DNA of 19,113 bases from DAHVFY01 sp040388665 (GCA_040388665.1 JAZKBL010000051.1:1-19113), one strand, 5' to 3'; shown: positions 1 to 8,259, counted from the stretch's first letter. The notes: generated by a model from the letters alone, not told the origin. A program made the numbers and translations.

Positions 1-30
1 GTTAGGTTTATAAAAAAGCAAAAAGAAGAA

Positions 31-135
31 TTCAACGCAAAGGAAAGAAAACAAGACGCAAAGACGCAAAGGAAGAATTATAGTTTTTTTCTTCCTTTGC
101 GTCTTTGCGTCTTGTTTTCTTTCCTTTGCGTTGAA
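31..135. repeat. Long perfect inverted repeat, family copy 1
   Basis: Positions 31-77 are the exact reverse complement of 89-135: 47-base arms around an 11-base AT-rich loop. The arms are built from the unit ACGCAAAG, present in tandem (ACGCAAAGACGCAAAGG) and again at the outer end (AACGCAAAGG). Related copies lie at 12525-12614 and at the right window edge (19071 on), so this is a dispersed family. It sits about 100 bases before the start of the TPS-domain gene. It has no coding capacity and no transposase beside it. The perfect match between arms implies recent creation or active maintenance by gene conversion. It would form a very stable hairpin in RNA or a cruciform in DNA. Function unknown; a MITE- or REP-like non-autonomous element is the simplest reading. 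Confidence 0.93.
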
Positions 136-237
136 CCTGATGCAGCAGATAAGTGCGTAAGGTGTGTTCTTTAGCGCGGGTTTTTTCTTTGAAAATAAAA
201 GTTTATCTTTTAGAAGGAAAGAAAGGACATCTCTTAT

Positions 238-3200
238 ATGCTTAAATTACGCGTTTTCTATTCTCTTATTATGTTTACAGCATCGACGTCTCTTTTTTCT
301 TTACCTGATGGATTTCAATTAGTTTCAGGAACTGCAGAACTTTTTTCACCTGACTTATCTACAATAGAAATTAAAATGGGCAAAGAGGCCGTCATCCACT
401 GGGACTCTTTTTGCATCGAAAAAATGGAAACAACCCGTTTTATGATGCATGACGCTCATTCTGTCGTTTTTAATCACGTTACCGGTGGAACTTTAAGCAA
501 GATTCTTGGAAAACTCGAAGCCAATGGCCATGTCTATCTGATGAGTCCTAAAGGAATACTCATCGGAAAAGAAGCCTGTATCAATACAGCAAGCTTTATT
601 GCATCAGGCTTTGAAATCATCAATCAGGGCAGAATCATTGCAAAAAGCGGAGATGTCATATTAAAGGGCACTCACGTTTCCCATGCAGGGTCTATTGAAG
701 CGCTTAAAACTGAAAAAAGCCAAGGCCGTATCATTCTCTTAGCAGACAAAGGAAAACTCGACTGTTTAGGCTCTGTCACAGCTCACGAAGGAGAAATTCA
801 GCTTCTTGGTGAAGTCATCAAGCTTTCAGAAAAAGCTTGTATCGATGTGAGTGCACAAAATTCTGGAGGTTCAGTTTTTATTGGGGGCGGATTTCAAGGA
901 AAAGATCCCAGTATCTCTAACGCTAAATCCTGTTTTATCGATGAACACGTGAACATTCTAGCGCATGCAGAACTAAACGGGAATGGAGGGCGTGTCATCA
1001 TCTGGTCGGATGAAAGCACCTCTTTTGCTGGATATATTAATGTGCGCGGAGGTGAATGTAGCGGCAACGGAGGTTTTGCGGAAGTTTCAAGTAAAGGCGA
1101 CTATTTTTATGAGGGCTTTACCGATGCAAGAGCGCCGTATGGCGCATCCGGCACACTTCTCATGGATCCCACAGATGTTACCATCATTGCATCCGTAGGA
1201 TCCGGAACTTTAACATTTGGCGGGCCCTGTGGGGCGAATAACTTCTGCGGTAATGGCGCACTATCCGGTACAGTGTCCGATACTCAAATCATTACCGCTT
1301 TAGGCGGAGGCAATGTTATCGTCGATGCAGCGCAAGGATCGGGTGCTGGTTCAGGCTCTATCATAGCTAACAGCGGAGTGAACATTTCATGGGCTAACAA
1401 TAATTCACTTACTCTCAATGCAAGCGGTCCTATTACCCTTACAGGAACAAACATCCTATGTACGGGCAATGGCGATATCAGCTTAATCGCTATTGGAACG
1501 ATTACTCTTGAGCAAGGCACAGCTGTGGAATCTCAAGGAAGCGGCCTTATTACAGTAACAACACAGCAAGATCTCAATCTTCTTGGCGGCATGTTGCCCG
1601 GTGAATTCGCTGTTATTCTAACAGATCAAGGAGATGCAACATTTACGATAGGAGGAAATCTCAACCTTCAAGGCGGTACGCAGTTCAATACCTATGCATC
1701 TATTGGTTCCCGTTCTAGTAATGCAGGATCCAGCCTTCTTTTTAATTCCGTTGGAGGCGATGTTACACTTACTGCCACAAATGATCTTGGATATGCGTTG
1801 ATTGGTCATATTTTTTCTACAGTAGCTATCGGTGTTGTTCAAAAAGGAGATATTACCTTTTCAAGTGTCGGAGGAAATTTTTCATTAAATGGCAATAACA
1901 GCGGCGGACCTAACGTTCAATTTGCGCAAGTTGGACATGCAGGAGCCCAACTAGGGGGCACCTATACGGCACAAGGAACAATTAGTCTGGCTAACGTTGC
2001 AGGGACTCTCACTCTTCAAGATGAAGCTGTTATAGGACTTGGCAATTCCTTCAATGTGGGAACTCTTACCCTCAGTAGCGACATTTTCATTGTAGCAGAC
2101 GAAATCGATCTTAACGCTACAATAGGTAATGCCATTATCGGCTTTGACTATACGACAGGTTCAATAGGTTCTATCTCGTCGAACACACTAAGTGTAACAG
2201 GCAATAATGGGATTAATATTAACAGCGCGGCTGGAAAAGCTGTGATCGGCGCCTTTCCAGATAATATGGGGGGAAGCGATACCATCCTGATCAATCAGCT
2301 GACGGCTGCAACAGGGGGCACGGCAAACATACTGATAACAAGTACCTCTGCACAAAATGCTCTTCTTGGATGCTTATCGATAAATGCAACACCTGTGACT
2401 TGCAATATCACGATCAACAATACCGAAAAAGTGCAGCTTCAAGGATCATCCACTAGTACGGGAAATGCTCTCATTGCAAATGTCAACTCAACACCGCTCA
2501 CTTCTAACGGCACAACAATTACGTTTGATCCGCAAACCAATATCATCCTAAATGGTGGCGGTCTTGGAGCTACAGCAGCCATCCTCTCTCAAGGGACGAT
2601 TAGCATCGCTGTTACGGATGGCTTAGAACTCAATAACCTAGATAATCAAGATGGAGAAGCTCTAATACAAGCTTTCGGGGATATCCTCATTAACACCTCC
2701 AGTTCATTACAACCGATTATTACTCTAGGAACCGGGCTTAATGCGGCTTCAAGTACCATTGAAGCATTAGGGGGAAATGTAGCAATTGGTACTTCATCAT
2801 TCTTTGGCGCAAGCGATATCACAATAGGTAATAGCACCATGTTAGGAGATGCTGTCATTACCTCAGCTGCAGGATCTGTTTCTATGAATATCTCAGGAGA
2901 TTACACTCTTATCGGAGGCAGTTCTCTTTTCAGCAGCAGAGCTGCTATCTTAACAGCAGCTGGAATAATCCACCTCCAAGGAACAAACTATTCTCTTTTC
3001 GGAGGTCCAGGTCTTGGTGCTGATGAAGCTGCTATTCAGTCAGGACTCGGTGGCGGATCAATTACTATTCTTTCTCAAGGAATATTATCTCTACAAGGGA
3101 ATGCGGATCAAAAAGCCTTCATCCAGACCTTAGGAGCCACTGGAAACCAATCGATTAATATCACAACCGTTGACATGACGATCACTGGCGTTAGTGGAAA

Positions 3201-4242
3201 TAGTGGCCTTGAAACAACATCAGGAAATATACAAATCCTATGCGGAACAACGGGCATATCTGGCAGCTGCACTCTGCAGGGTGCATCAATCGAAGCAAAT
3301 TTTGGCAATCTGAACATTACAGCAGGACTTAATATCGGACTTACTGATTCCTCATTTCTTACAACACCAGCATCTCTTGCAGGGCAGCTAATTGTGTTAG
3401 CTGGTACTGACATGGTAATTGATGCAACAAGCGTTGTAGAAATCCAAGGAAATGGCTCTCTTGTTCTTGTTGTTGACAATGCAAACAATACCTCTCCCAA
3501 CTTTAGTCCTACAGCGTCTTTCACTTTATCAAGTGGCAGCACCATCGGTGTAATGGGTTTTGGTAATGTGCGTATCTATACAGCGCGGCGCAATCAAAAT
3601 GGAGTACCGAACGGCAGCACAATTAACAGTGCAGTCTATATGATGGAATTTCCGGAAGGGAACACAACAGATCAGGAAGCTTGGAATGTTTATTATCCAA
3701 GCATATTACCACCTGCAGTTGGCGTTCCTTTTAGCATTTATTACAAACTTGTAGATGGCTCGCCACCTCCTCCTCCACCACCTCCTCCTGCACCTGAAAA
3801 ATTGAGCAAGGGAGAAATCGCATTCATCCGTTATGAAACAGCCATCGCCACTTCAGAACTTTTCTTTGATTTATCTTTATACGACTCATTCCGCTTTGCA
3901 AACTGGGACTACATCAACTATTTTGAAGAAGGATCATTTGCCGTTGTCGTAGAAAGAAAAGGCAAAGCAGTAGATGGCAGATACCTCTTCATGCATCCAA
4001 GACATAGCTTTAATAAGTTTATCCCCTATGATTTTTCAGTTCCTGACTCCTTCAGCTCCATTGCAGCAGCTGTCGAAAAAGGACCCGAAGTCCAAGGAGA
4101 GCGCTACATCCCTCTACCCGTGCCACAACCGGCAACGAATGTGATTGACGATCATGTGCTTATTGAAAAGAAAGAAGAAGCTAAAAGTGTCGAGGCTAAA
4201 GAGGACCCAGAATCTTCGCAGGAAGAACCGCCACCAACTTAG
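238..4242 (+). CDS. TPS-domain filamentous-haemagglutinin-like exoprotein (TpsA-type), 1334 aa
   Basis: Probable large secreted or surface beta-helix protein of the two-partner secretion type. Residues 1-21 form a Sec signal (KLR, then a hydrophobic stretch ending SLFS). Mature start LPDGFQLVSGTAEL and the following HWDSFCI, FNHVTGG and SPKGILIG (about 103-110, equivalent to the NPNGI motif) are typical of the haemagglutination-activity/TPS domain, which in known systems is recognised by a TpsB outer-membrane pore. Residues about 270-1150 are Gly/Ser/Thr/Asn-rich degenerate repeats, as expected for a right-handed beta-helix. Nine consecutive prolines (1176-1184) lead to a distinct C-terminal domain (about 1190-1290) and an acidic, proline-rich tail. 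The ATG is preceded by AAAGGA at 222-227. No TpsB gene is in the window. No clear terminator follows; the next gene is convergent. The family call is strong; host adhesion is only inferred. Confidence 0.85.
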   Translation: MLKLRVFYSLIMFTASTSLFSLPDGFQLVSGTAELFSPDLSTIEIKMGKEAVIHWDSFCIEKMETTRFMMHDAHSVVFNHVTGGTLSKILGKLEANGHVYLMSPKGILIGKEACINTASFIASGFEIINQGRIIAKSGDVILKGTHVSHAGSIEALKTEKSQGRIILLADKGKLDCLGSVTAHEGEIQLLGEVIKLSEKACIDVSAQNSGGSVFIGGGFQGKDPSISNAKSCFIDEHVNILAHAELNGNGGRVIIWSDESTSFAGYINVRGGECSGNGGFAEVSSKGDYFYEGFTDARAPYGASGTLLMDPTDVTIIASVGSGTLTFGGPCGANNFCGNGALSGTVSDTQIITALGGGNVIVDAAQGSGAGSGSIIANSGVNISWANNNSLTLNASGPITLTGTNILCTGNGDISLIAIGTITLEQGTAVESQGSGLITVTTQQDLNLLGGMLPGEFAVILTDQGDATFTIGGNLNLQGGTQFNTYASIGSRSSNAGSSLLFNSVGGDVTLTATNDLGYALIGHIFSTVAIGVVQKGDITFSSVGGNFSLNGNNSGGPNVQFAQVGHAGAQLGGTYTAQGTISLANVAGTLTLQDEAVIGLGNSFNVGTLTLSSDIFIVADEIDLNATIGNAIIGFDYTTGSIGSISSNTLSVTGNNGININSAAGKAVIGAFPDNMGGSDTILINQLTAATGGTANILITSTSAQNALLGCLSINATPVTCNITINNTEKVQLQGSSTSTGNALIANVNSTPLTSNGTTITFDPQTNIILNGGGLGATAAILSQGTISIAVTDGLELNNLDNQDGEALIQAFGDILINTSSSLQPIITLGTGLNAASSTIEALGGNVAIGTSSFFGASDITIGNSTMLGDAVITSAAGSVSMNISGDYTLIGGSSLFSSRAAILTAAGIIHLQGTNYSLFGGPGLGADEAAIQSGLGGGSITILSQGILSLQGNADQKAFIQTLGATGNQSINITTVDMTITGVSGNSGLETTSGNIQILCGTTGISGSCTLQGASIEANFGNLNITAGLNIGLTDSSFLTTPASLAGQLIVLAGTDMVIDATSVVEIQGNGSLVLVVDNANNTSPNFSPTASFTLSSGSTIGVMGFGNVRIYTARRNQNGVPNGSTINSAVYMMEFPEGNTTDQEAWNVYYPSILPPAVGVPFSIYYKLVDGSPPPPPPPPPAPEKLSKGEIAFIRYETAIATSELFFDLSLYDSFRFANWDYINYFEEGSFAVVVERKGKAVDGRYLFMHPRHSFNKFIPYDFSVPDSFSSIAAAVEKGPEVQGERYIPLPVPQPATNVIDDHVLIEKKEEAKSVEAKEDPESSQEEPPPT

Positions 4243-4419
4243 ACAAGTTCAAGCAGCGCGCAACTCCCCCTATTTTCTTAATTAGAGTTTGAACTTAAGA
4301 ACGTGATTTTCCATTTGATTCAAAGCTCTGTCATATTCAGAGATTTGCTTGTTAGCATATTTTCGTAGAAAGCTTACTCTTAACATACTTATCCACTTTT
4401 CTTTTCTCATTTTTTGCAT

Positions 4420-4447
4420 AAACAAAAAGAACAGCGACAAGTCGCTG
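4420..4447 (-). terminator. Possible rho-independent terminator for the 4512-5093 gene
   Basis: Read on the minus strand, the palindrome CAGCGAC-TT-GTCGCTG (4447-4432) is followed directly by TTCTTTTTGTTT. It lies about 65 bases past the stop of the minus-strand gene. The stem is short with a tight loop, so efficiency is uncertain. It is also the first unit of the triple hairpin array. Confidence 0.45.
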
Positions 4448-4497
4448 CCAAGAAAAGCGGTGACGAGTCACCGCACTCCAAACGCTCTTCGAGCGCA
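4431..4497. repeat. Three tandem mini-hairpins, about 26-base period
   Basis: Three consecutive short palindromes occupy the gap between two convergent genes. The first is CAGCGAC/GTCGCTG (4432-4438 with 4441-4447), the second GCGGTGAC/GTCACCGC (4457-4464 with 4467-4474), the third CGCTC/GAGCG (4483-4487 with 4491-4495). Each is followed by a short linker (CCAAGAAA, ACTCCAAA, CAGTCTTA), so the array looks like three diverged units of one module, with arms that changed in a compensated way. They could be a REP-like array, a shared 3' end of both transcripts, or both. Confidence 0.8.
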
Positions 4498-4511
4498 GTC
4501 TTATTTAACAA

Positions 4512-5093
4512 TTAAGTATTAATGAGCTGATTCACAAATTGCTGCGAGGCTGCTCTATATTGTCCAAAAAGCTTTTGGAGCTGTGCTGGTTGATTTGGTA
4601 CCTGAGTTAAACGGATAATTTCATCATGAATTTTTAATACTGAAGCAGTGTTAGACTTATTACGGTTTTTAGGATCTTCTAGTTCACGTCTTAATTTCGA
4701 ATAGTCTGCGTTAATTTTTTTAAATTCATAGACGAGCTGATCCCAATTGCTAGAATGCCCAGACACAAGGCTAATTTGTAGTTCTATACCGCGTAGAGTA
4801 GCTCCAAACTGTCTAAGCTCATTATGCCATAGTCTTACACGTTCCGAAAATTGAGTTTTTTTCACTTGTTTAGGTTCTGATAAGCTGCGCAGTGTTTTTT
4901 CAAAGCACGTTGCAATGCTCTCAAAAAATCTTCTAATGCTTTTAACGATTTTTAAAATACACTCTTCAAACTCATTTTTTCTTGCAGCAGAAAGCTCAAC
5001 AGGAAGAAAACGAGTAGACTTTTGGCTGTTATTGCTAGAATTAAGACTAGACTGCTGATCTACAATGTTTTGATTTGACACTAAACCGAACAT
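4512..5093 (-). CDS. Hypothetical protein, mostly helical, 193 aa
   Basis: No family recognised. The first 30 residues are rich in Ser, Asn and Gln (SSLNSSNNSQKS), followed by charged, mainly alpha-helical sequence with amphipathic segments (FEECILKIVKSIRRFFESIATCFEKTL at about 42-68, and the region from about 120 to the end). There is no signal peptide and no obvious membrane helix. The ATG at 5093 has only an atypical G-rich ribosome site (TGGGGG) upstream. It stands alone: convergent with the TPS gene, and separated from rpsI by a terminator. The polar, disordered N terminus would fit a type III secretion substrate, but that is speculation. The ORF is open over its full length and has no competing gene on the other strand. 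Confidence 0.7.
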   Translation of the reverse strand: MFGLVSNQNIVDQQSSLNSSNNSQKSTRFLPVELSAARKNEFEECILKIVKSIRRFFESIATCFEKTLRSLSEPKQVKKTQFSERVRLWHNELRQFGATLRGIELQISLVSGHSSNWDQLVYEFKKINADYSKLRRELEDPKNRNKSNTASVLKIHDEIIRLTQVPNQPAQLQKLFGQYRAASQQFVNQLINT

Positions 5094-5188
5094 AAAACGC
5101 CCCCATTAAATTGTAATGCGCAAACATCTTAGCACCTTTACAAATTTAAGAGAATAGACTTTCACAGATTAAAACATATGCTACATAA

Positions 5189-5219
5189 ATAAAAAACCCG
5201 CGGGATGTAATCCAGCGGG
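5189..5219 (-). terminator. Rho-independent terminator after rpsI
   Basis: On the minus strand the stem CCCGC (5219-5215) pairs with GCGGG (5201-5197). After one mismatch there is an inner GGAT/ATCC stem with a three-base loop. It is followed immediately by TTTTTTATTTAT. It lies 41 bases beyond the rpsI stop and closes the rplM-rpsI operon. Confidence 0.85.
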
Positions 5220-5259
5220 CCCCATCAACAAGGAGGAAACTTGCTTGAATGAAAATAAA

Positions 5260-5652
5260 TTAACGTTTCGAGAACTGGCCACGTTTACGCGCGCCACGAA
5301 GACCGTATTTCTTACGCTCTCTTTTACGAGGATCTCGAGTTAAGAAGCCAACTGCTTTAAGATCTTGTCTTCTTGTTTCTTCTTCTTGAACAAGAGCTCT
5401 TGAAATACCAAGACGAGTTGCAATCACTTGACCTTGAATACCACCACCTTTAACGCGGATGATGATGTCATAGCGGCCAGCCATTTCTGACACTTTCTCG
5501 ATAGGAGAAAGAATAGCACGTCGTTGAAGTTCTAAGGGGAAATAATCTTCGATTTTGCGTCCGTTGACATTGATCTTACCTGTTCCTGGGCGCAAGCGCA
5601 CCGATGCGACTGCTGTCTTTCTTCTTCCTGTGCCAATATTTTCTTTTATCAT
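5260..5652 (-). CDS. rpsI: 30S ribosomal protein S9 (uS9)
   Basis: Small-subunit protein whose C-terminal tail reaches the P-site tRNA. The 130-residue length is normal. Family marks: GTGRRKTAVASVRL near the start, the central RVKGGGIQGQ and ISRAL segments, and the basic end (KYGLRGARKRGQFSKR) terminating in the invariant SKR. The ATG at 5652 has AAGAGAA upstream. It begins 19 bases after the rplM stop, the conserved L13-S9 pair found in nearly all bacteria, so the two are surely co-transcribed. A hairpin with a T-run follows. Confidence 0.98.
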   Translation of the reverse strand: MIKENIGTGRRKTAVASVRLRPGTGKINVNGRKIEDYFPLELQRRAILSPIEKVSEMAGRYDIIIRVKGGGIQGQVIATRLGISRALVQEEETRRQDLKAVGFLTRDPRKRERKKYGLRGARKRGQFSKR

Positions 5653-5671
5653 GTTCTAATTCTCTTGAAAG

Positions 5672-6124
5672 TTAAATGGATACTGCAACAGGTTTTTGAG
5701 CTTCCATATCATGTGTTCCACCTGCAAAAATGCGTAGCTTTTTCATCTGAGCTTCTGAGAGGCGTGTCTTTGGCATCATCCCTTTTACAGCATGGCGGAC
5801 AATATAATCTGGTTTACGCGCTTTCATAACGCGGAAAGGCACCTCGCGCATCCCACTCATCGCACCTGTGTGGTAACGGTAGATTTTTTGCGCTTCTTTG
5901 GCACCTGTTACTTTAATTTTTTCTGCATTGATAATGATGACGCCATCACCTGCATCGACGTGAGGGGTGAATGTTGGTTTGTTCTTACCGCGCAGGATTT
6001 TTGCCACTTCAGCCGCAAAACGACCCAGTGTCTTTCCAGTTGCATCTAAAATGAACCAATTGCGCACCACGCGTGCTTCCTCTTTCGTCAGGAGAATGGT
6101 TGTGTTTTTTTTCTTCGGAATCAT
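5672..6124 (-). CDS. rplM: 50S ribosomal protein L13 (uL13)
   Basis: Early-assembling large-subunit protein. Recognised by NWFILDATGKTLGRFA, AKILRGKNKPTFTPHVDAGD, VINAEKIKVTG-like IIINAEKIKVTG, YRYHTG and AVKGMMPKTRL. The 150-residue length is close to the usual 142-150; the N-terminal MIPKKKNTTILLTKEEARVV is slightly longer than in E. coli. The ATG at 6124 has AAGG upstream. It is the first gene of rplM-rpsI and is divergent from miaB, with 120 bases between them holding promoter-like elements for both directions. Confidence 0.97.
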   Translation of the reverse strand: MIPKKKNTTILLTKEEARVVRNWFILDATGKTLGRFAAEVAKILRGKNKPTFTPHVDAGDGVIIINAEKIKVTGAKEAQKIYRYHTGAMSGMREVPFRVMKARKPDYIVRHAVKGMMPKTRLSEAQMKKLRIFAGGTHDMEAQKPVAVSI

Positions 6125-6156
6125 CTGCTAAAGCCTTCATTACGTTTGAAACCACC

Positions 6157-6186
6157 AGCATACAAATTTACCGATTTTTTTGCCAA
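6157..6186 (-). promoter_or_regulatory. Candidate promoter for rplM-rpsI
   Basis: On the minus strand TTGGCA (6186-6181), an 18-base spacer and TATGCT (6162-6157) resemble a housekeeping sigma promoter. A start near 6150 would give a leader of about 25 bases before the rplM ATG. This is sequence match only. Confidence 0.5.
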
Positions 6187-6194
6187 TGGTTTTC

Positions 6195-6223
6195 TTGCAC
6201 CTTTATCTGTGGTCGTTTAAAAT
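6195..6223 (+). promoter_or_regulatory. Candidate promoter for miaB
   Basis: TTGCAC (6195-6200), a 17-base spacer and TAAAAT (6218-6223) match a housekeeping promoter well. Transcription would begin near 6230, followed by the ribosome site GGAGA at 6235-6239 and the ATG at 6245, so the leader would be short. Confidence 0.6.
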
Positions 6224-6244
6224 ATTGAAAAAAATGGAGAACTA

Positions 6245-7585
6245 ATGCGACAACTCAAGACTTTTTTTATCCGCACCTACGGCTGCCAAATGAATGAACT
6301 GGACTCAGAAATCATGGTGGGATTACTTGAAAAACGGGGTCTTACGCGTACTCTCGAAGAAGATGAAGCTGATCTACTTATTTTTAATACCTGCTCTATT
6401 CGAGACCTTGCTGAAAGAAAAGTCATGGGAAAACTAGGAAAGCTTGGACGTCGCAAAACCCATAGACCCATTATCGGGGTCACCGGGTGCATGGCTATGG
6501 CAAAAAAAGAGAGCCTTTTTCGTAAACTTCCCCACGTTGATTTCGTCATTGGAACCAACAATATCAACGACTTAAACACTGTTCTTGATGAAGTTTTGGA
6601 AACAGGACGTCAAACTATTCGTACGGAAGATCAATTCGAAGAAAATCTTGACTATCTGATAGCTAAAAGAGATGATAAAGTCAAAGCCCATGTATCGATC
6701 ATCCGAGGCTGTGATAATTATTGCACCTACTGTGTTGTTCCTTATACACGCGGACAAGAGGTCTCTCGAGATCCAGCTAGCATCGAGCAGGAATGCCGCA
6801 AGCTTGTTCAAGAAGGTTATAAAGAAATTACTTTACTCGGGCAAAATGTCAACAGCTACGGCAAAGACAAACCTGAATGGAATTGCCTTTTCCATGATCT
6901 TCTTTACAAGCTCGATAAAATCGAGGGTCTAGAGCGCGTTCGCTTTATGACCTCTCATCCGGTTGACATCACGGTGAGTCTTATGGAGGCCATTCGAGAC
7001 CTTCCCTCTCTTTGTGAATTTGTCCATTTCCCTATTCAGACAGGCTCTAACCGTATTCTTAAAAAAATGCACCGCATTTATACGGTTGAGCAATACTTAA
7101 GAAAAGTAGAGCTCTTACGTCAAATTGTTCCCAACGTCAGCCTTGGAACAGATATCATTGTAGGATTTCCCACAGAAACGGAAGAGGAGTTTCAAATGAC
7201 CTACGACATTTTTAAACAAATCCGTTATTCCGTTGCCTTTATTTTTGCCTATAGCGCCCGCAAGGGAACTCCTGCTTTCCGCTGGCATGATGACATTCCA
7301 GAAGAGATCAAACAAGAACGTCTTCAGCGCTTGCTTACTCTATATAACGAACTCTGCACAGAGGAAAGACAACAATTTCTCGGGTCTACTGTTGAAGTGT
7401 TGATTGAACGCATCAGTAAAGACGATAAATCGTTAAAAGGACGTACACGCTGCTGGAAAAACGTAGCTCTGCCCGGTGAAGAGCATCACGTCGGAACCTT
7501 GCAGCAAGTAAAAATCCATGGCTACAGTAACCAAACATTACTTGGTAATTTGGAAAGCAACTCAAATATTATCCTGATGAGTTAG
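6245..7585 (+). CDS. miaB: tRNA-2-methylthio-N6-dimethylallyladenosine synthase MiaB
   Basis: Radical-SAM methylthiotransferase that converts i6A37 to ms2i6A37 in tRNAs reading UNN codons. All expected parts are visible: the N-terminal methylthiotransferase domain with Cys14 (TYGCQMN), Cys50 (NTCSIR) and Cys82 (TGCMA), which bind the auxiliary Fe-S cluster; the radical-SAM motif Cys156-Cys160-Cys163 (RGCDNYCTYCVVPYTRG); GTDIIVGFPTET; and a C-terminal TRAM domain (about 375-446). NTCSIRDLAE and VVPYTRG favour MiaB over MtaB or RimO. The 446-residue length is typical. The start ATG has GGAGA six bases upstream. It is a single-gene unit, with its own promoter candidate and a strong palindrome 3' of the stop. 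Confidence 0.96.
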   Translation: MRQLKTFFIRTYGCQMNELDSEIMVGLLEKRGLTRTLEEDEADLLIFNTCSIRDLAERKVMGKLGKLGRRKTHRPIIGVTGCMAMAKKESLFRKLPHVDFVIGTNNINDLNTVLDEVLETGRQTIRTEDQFEENLDYLIAKRDDKVKAHVSIIRGCDNYCTYCVVPYTRGQEVSRDPASIEQECRKLVQEGYKEITLLGQNVNSYGKDKPEWNCLFHDLLYKLDKIEGLERVRFMTSHPVDITVSLMEAIRDLPSLCEFVHFPIQTGSNRILKKMHRIYTVEQYLRKVELLRQIVPNVSLGTDIIVGFPTETEEEFQMTYDIFKQIRYSVAFIFAYSARKGTPAFRWHDDIPEEIKQERLQRLLTLYNELCTEERQQFLGSTVEVLIERISKDDKSLKGRTRCWKNVALPGEEHHVGTLQQVKIHGYSNQTLLGNLESNSNIILMS

Positions 7586-7591
7586 GTACTA

Positions 7592-7617
7592 AAGCCTCCT
7601 CTTTTCAGAGGAGGCTT
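7592..7617. terminator. Bidirectional terminator between miaB and the membrane-protein gene
   Basis: AAGCCTCCTCT (7592-7602) and AGAGGAGGCTT (7607-7617) form a perfect 11-base stem with a TTTC loop. It lies just after the miaB stop and just before the stop of the convergent minus-strand gene. A T-run on the plus strand (from about 7627) is offset by some 10 bases and the minus-strand side has only TTTAG, so the U-tract is not ideal. Position and stem strength still support termination in both directions. Confidence 0.7.
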
Positions 7618-7624
7618 GAAAGGC

Positions 7625-8206
7625 TTATTTTTTAGCAACTTTTGCAATGACGCAACCAGCTAATGTCCAGCCAATGACGAGATCTAATATGGCAACAATT
7701 GTCCAGCCTGTAGAAAAGCCCATCCAATTCCATGCAGGAAGAGCGCTCACAATCCCTGCGAAAAGGCCAACTACTGCAAACCAACATACCTGACGTCCAT
7801 AAGAACCAGCTTTTGTTTTAAGAAAAAGCCATGTAGCAAAAAAAGCTCCAATGATTTGAATAATCAAAGATCCGATGAAAGGACGAATAGAATCTGGATC
7901 CATTCCTTGTAAATGCACTGAAGCACATACAATTGGACCTCTTCTCATTCTATCTTTAGTTCCTTGCCAAGACGCATCTTTTTCTTTTTTATCCATTTTT
8001 TGCGTAGCAGCATCAGGATGACAGCTTGGTAAAAAATAAACGCCGTCTTCTGGAGCGTTTGCTTTAATTGCCATCGCAACTTGTTCCTCATTAATAAATT
8101 TATGTGTTGTCATCATATGCCATGGAAGCAACATCCAAGAAACAACTCCCCAAATGAAAACAACAATGCCTCCTAAAAGAGCACATTTCCAATAATTTTT
8201 GTTCAT
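7625..8206 (-). CDS. Conserved-looking integral membrane protein, four predicted TM segments, 193 aa
   Basis: Function not recognised. Hydrophobic segments are visible at about 8-28, 110-130, 139-157 and 166-188. Between the first and second lies a polar loop of about 80 residues (LPWHMMTTHKFINEEQVAMA, NAPEDGVYFLPS, RRGPIVCASVHL), probably periplasmic. The loop pattern WHMMT...NAPEDGVY...LP reminds me of an uncharacterised membrane family found in several proteobacteria, but I cannot name it. I chose the ATG at 8206 because AAGGA lies five bases upstream; an in-frame ATG six codons earlier (8224) lacks a convincing site. It follows ligA on the same strand (gap about 53 bases) and may be the last gene of glgB-ligA-this gene. 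A strong palindrome follows. Confidence 0.75.
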   Translation of the reverse strand: MNKNYWKCALLGGIVVFIWGVVSWMLLPWHMMTTHKFINEEQVAMAIKANAPEDGVYFLPSCHPDAATQKMDKKEKDASWQGTKDRMRRGPIVCASVHLQGMDPDSIRPFIGSLIIQIIGAFFATWLFLKTKAGSYGRQVCWFAVVGLFAGIVSALPAWNWMGFSTGWTIVAILDLVIGWTLAGCVIAKVAKK

Positions 8207-8259
8207 ACGAATCCTTCGTTTCACAGTTTAATCCTATAAATCAGAGATTAAATGATTTA

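Noticed and set aside
31..135. CRISPR array or rho-independent terminator
   Set aside because: There are no regularly spaced repeats with unique spacers; the structure is a single long palindrome. The stem is far longer than a terminator's and no gene ends just upstream within the window.
1..237. Promoter for the TPS gene
   Set aside because: I looked for -35/-10 pairs between 120 and 230 and found none with acceptable spacing on both boxes; only the ribosome site is supported.
3108..3545. 145-codon open frame antisense to the TPS gene
   Set aside because: The Ala/Ser/Thr/Gly-rich coding strand leaves long open frames in the complement; no ribosome site and no recognisable domain. The same holds for 1284-1520, 1618-1842 and 2646-2858.
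4244..4320. AAGTTCAA/TTGAACTT inverted repeat after the TPS gene stop
   Set aside because: The arms are only 8 bases and about 40 bases apart, with no T-run; too weak to call a terminator.
5230..5263. Perfect AAGGAGG followed by a 4-codon frame (ATG AAA ATA AAT TAA) on the plus strand
   Set aside because: It lies antisense to the end and 3' side of rpsI with no promoter and a 12-base spacing; chance purine run.
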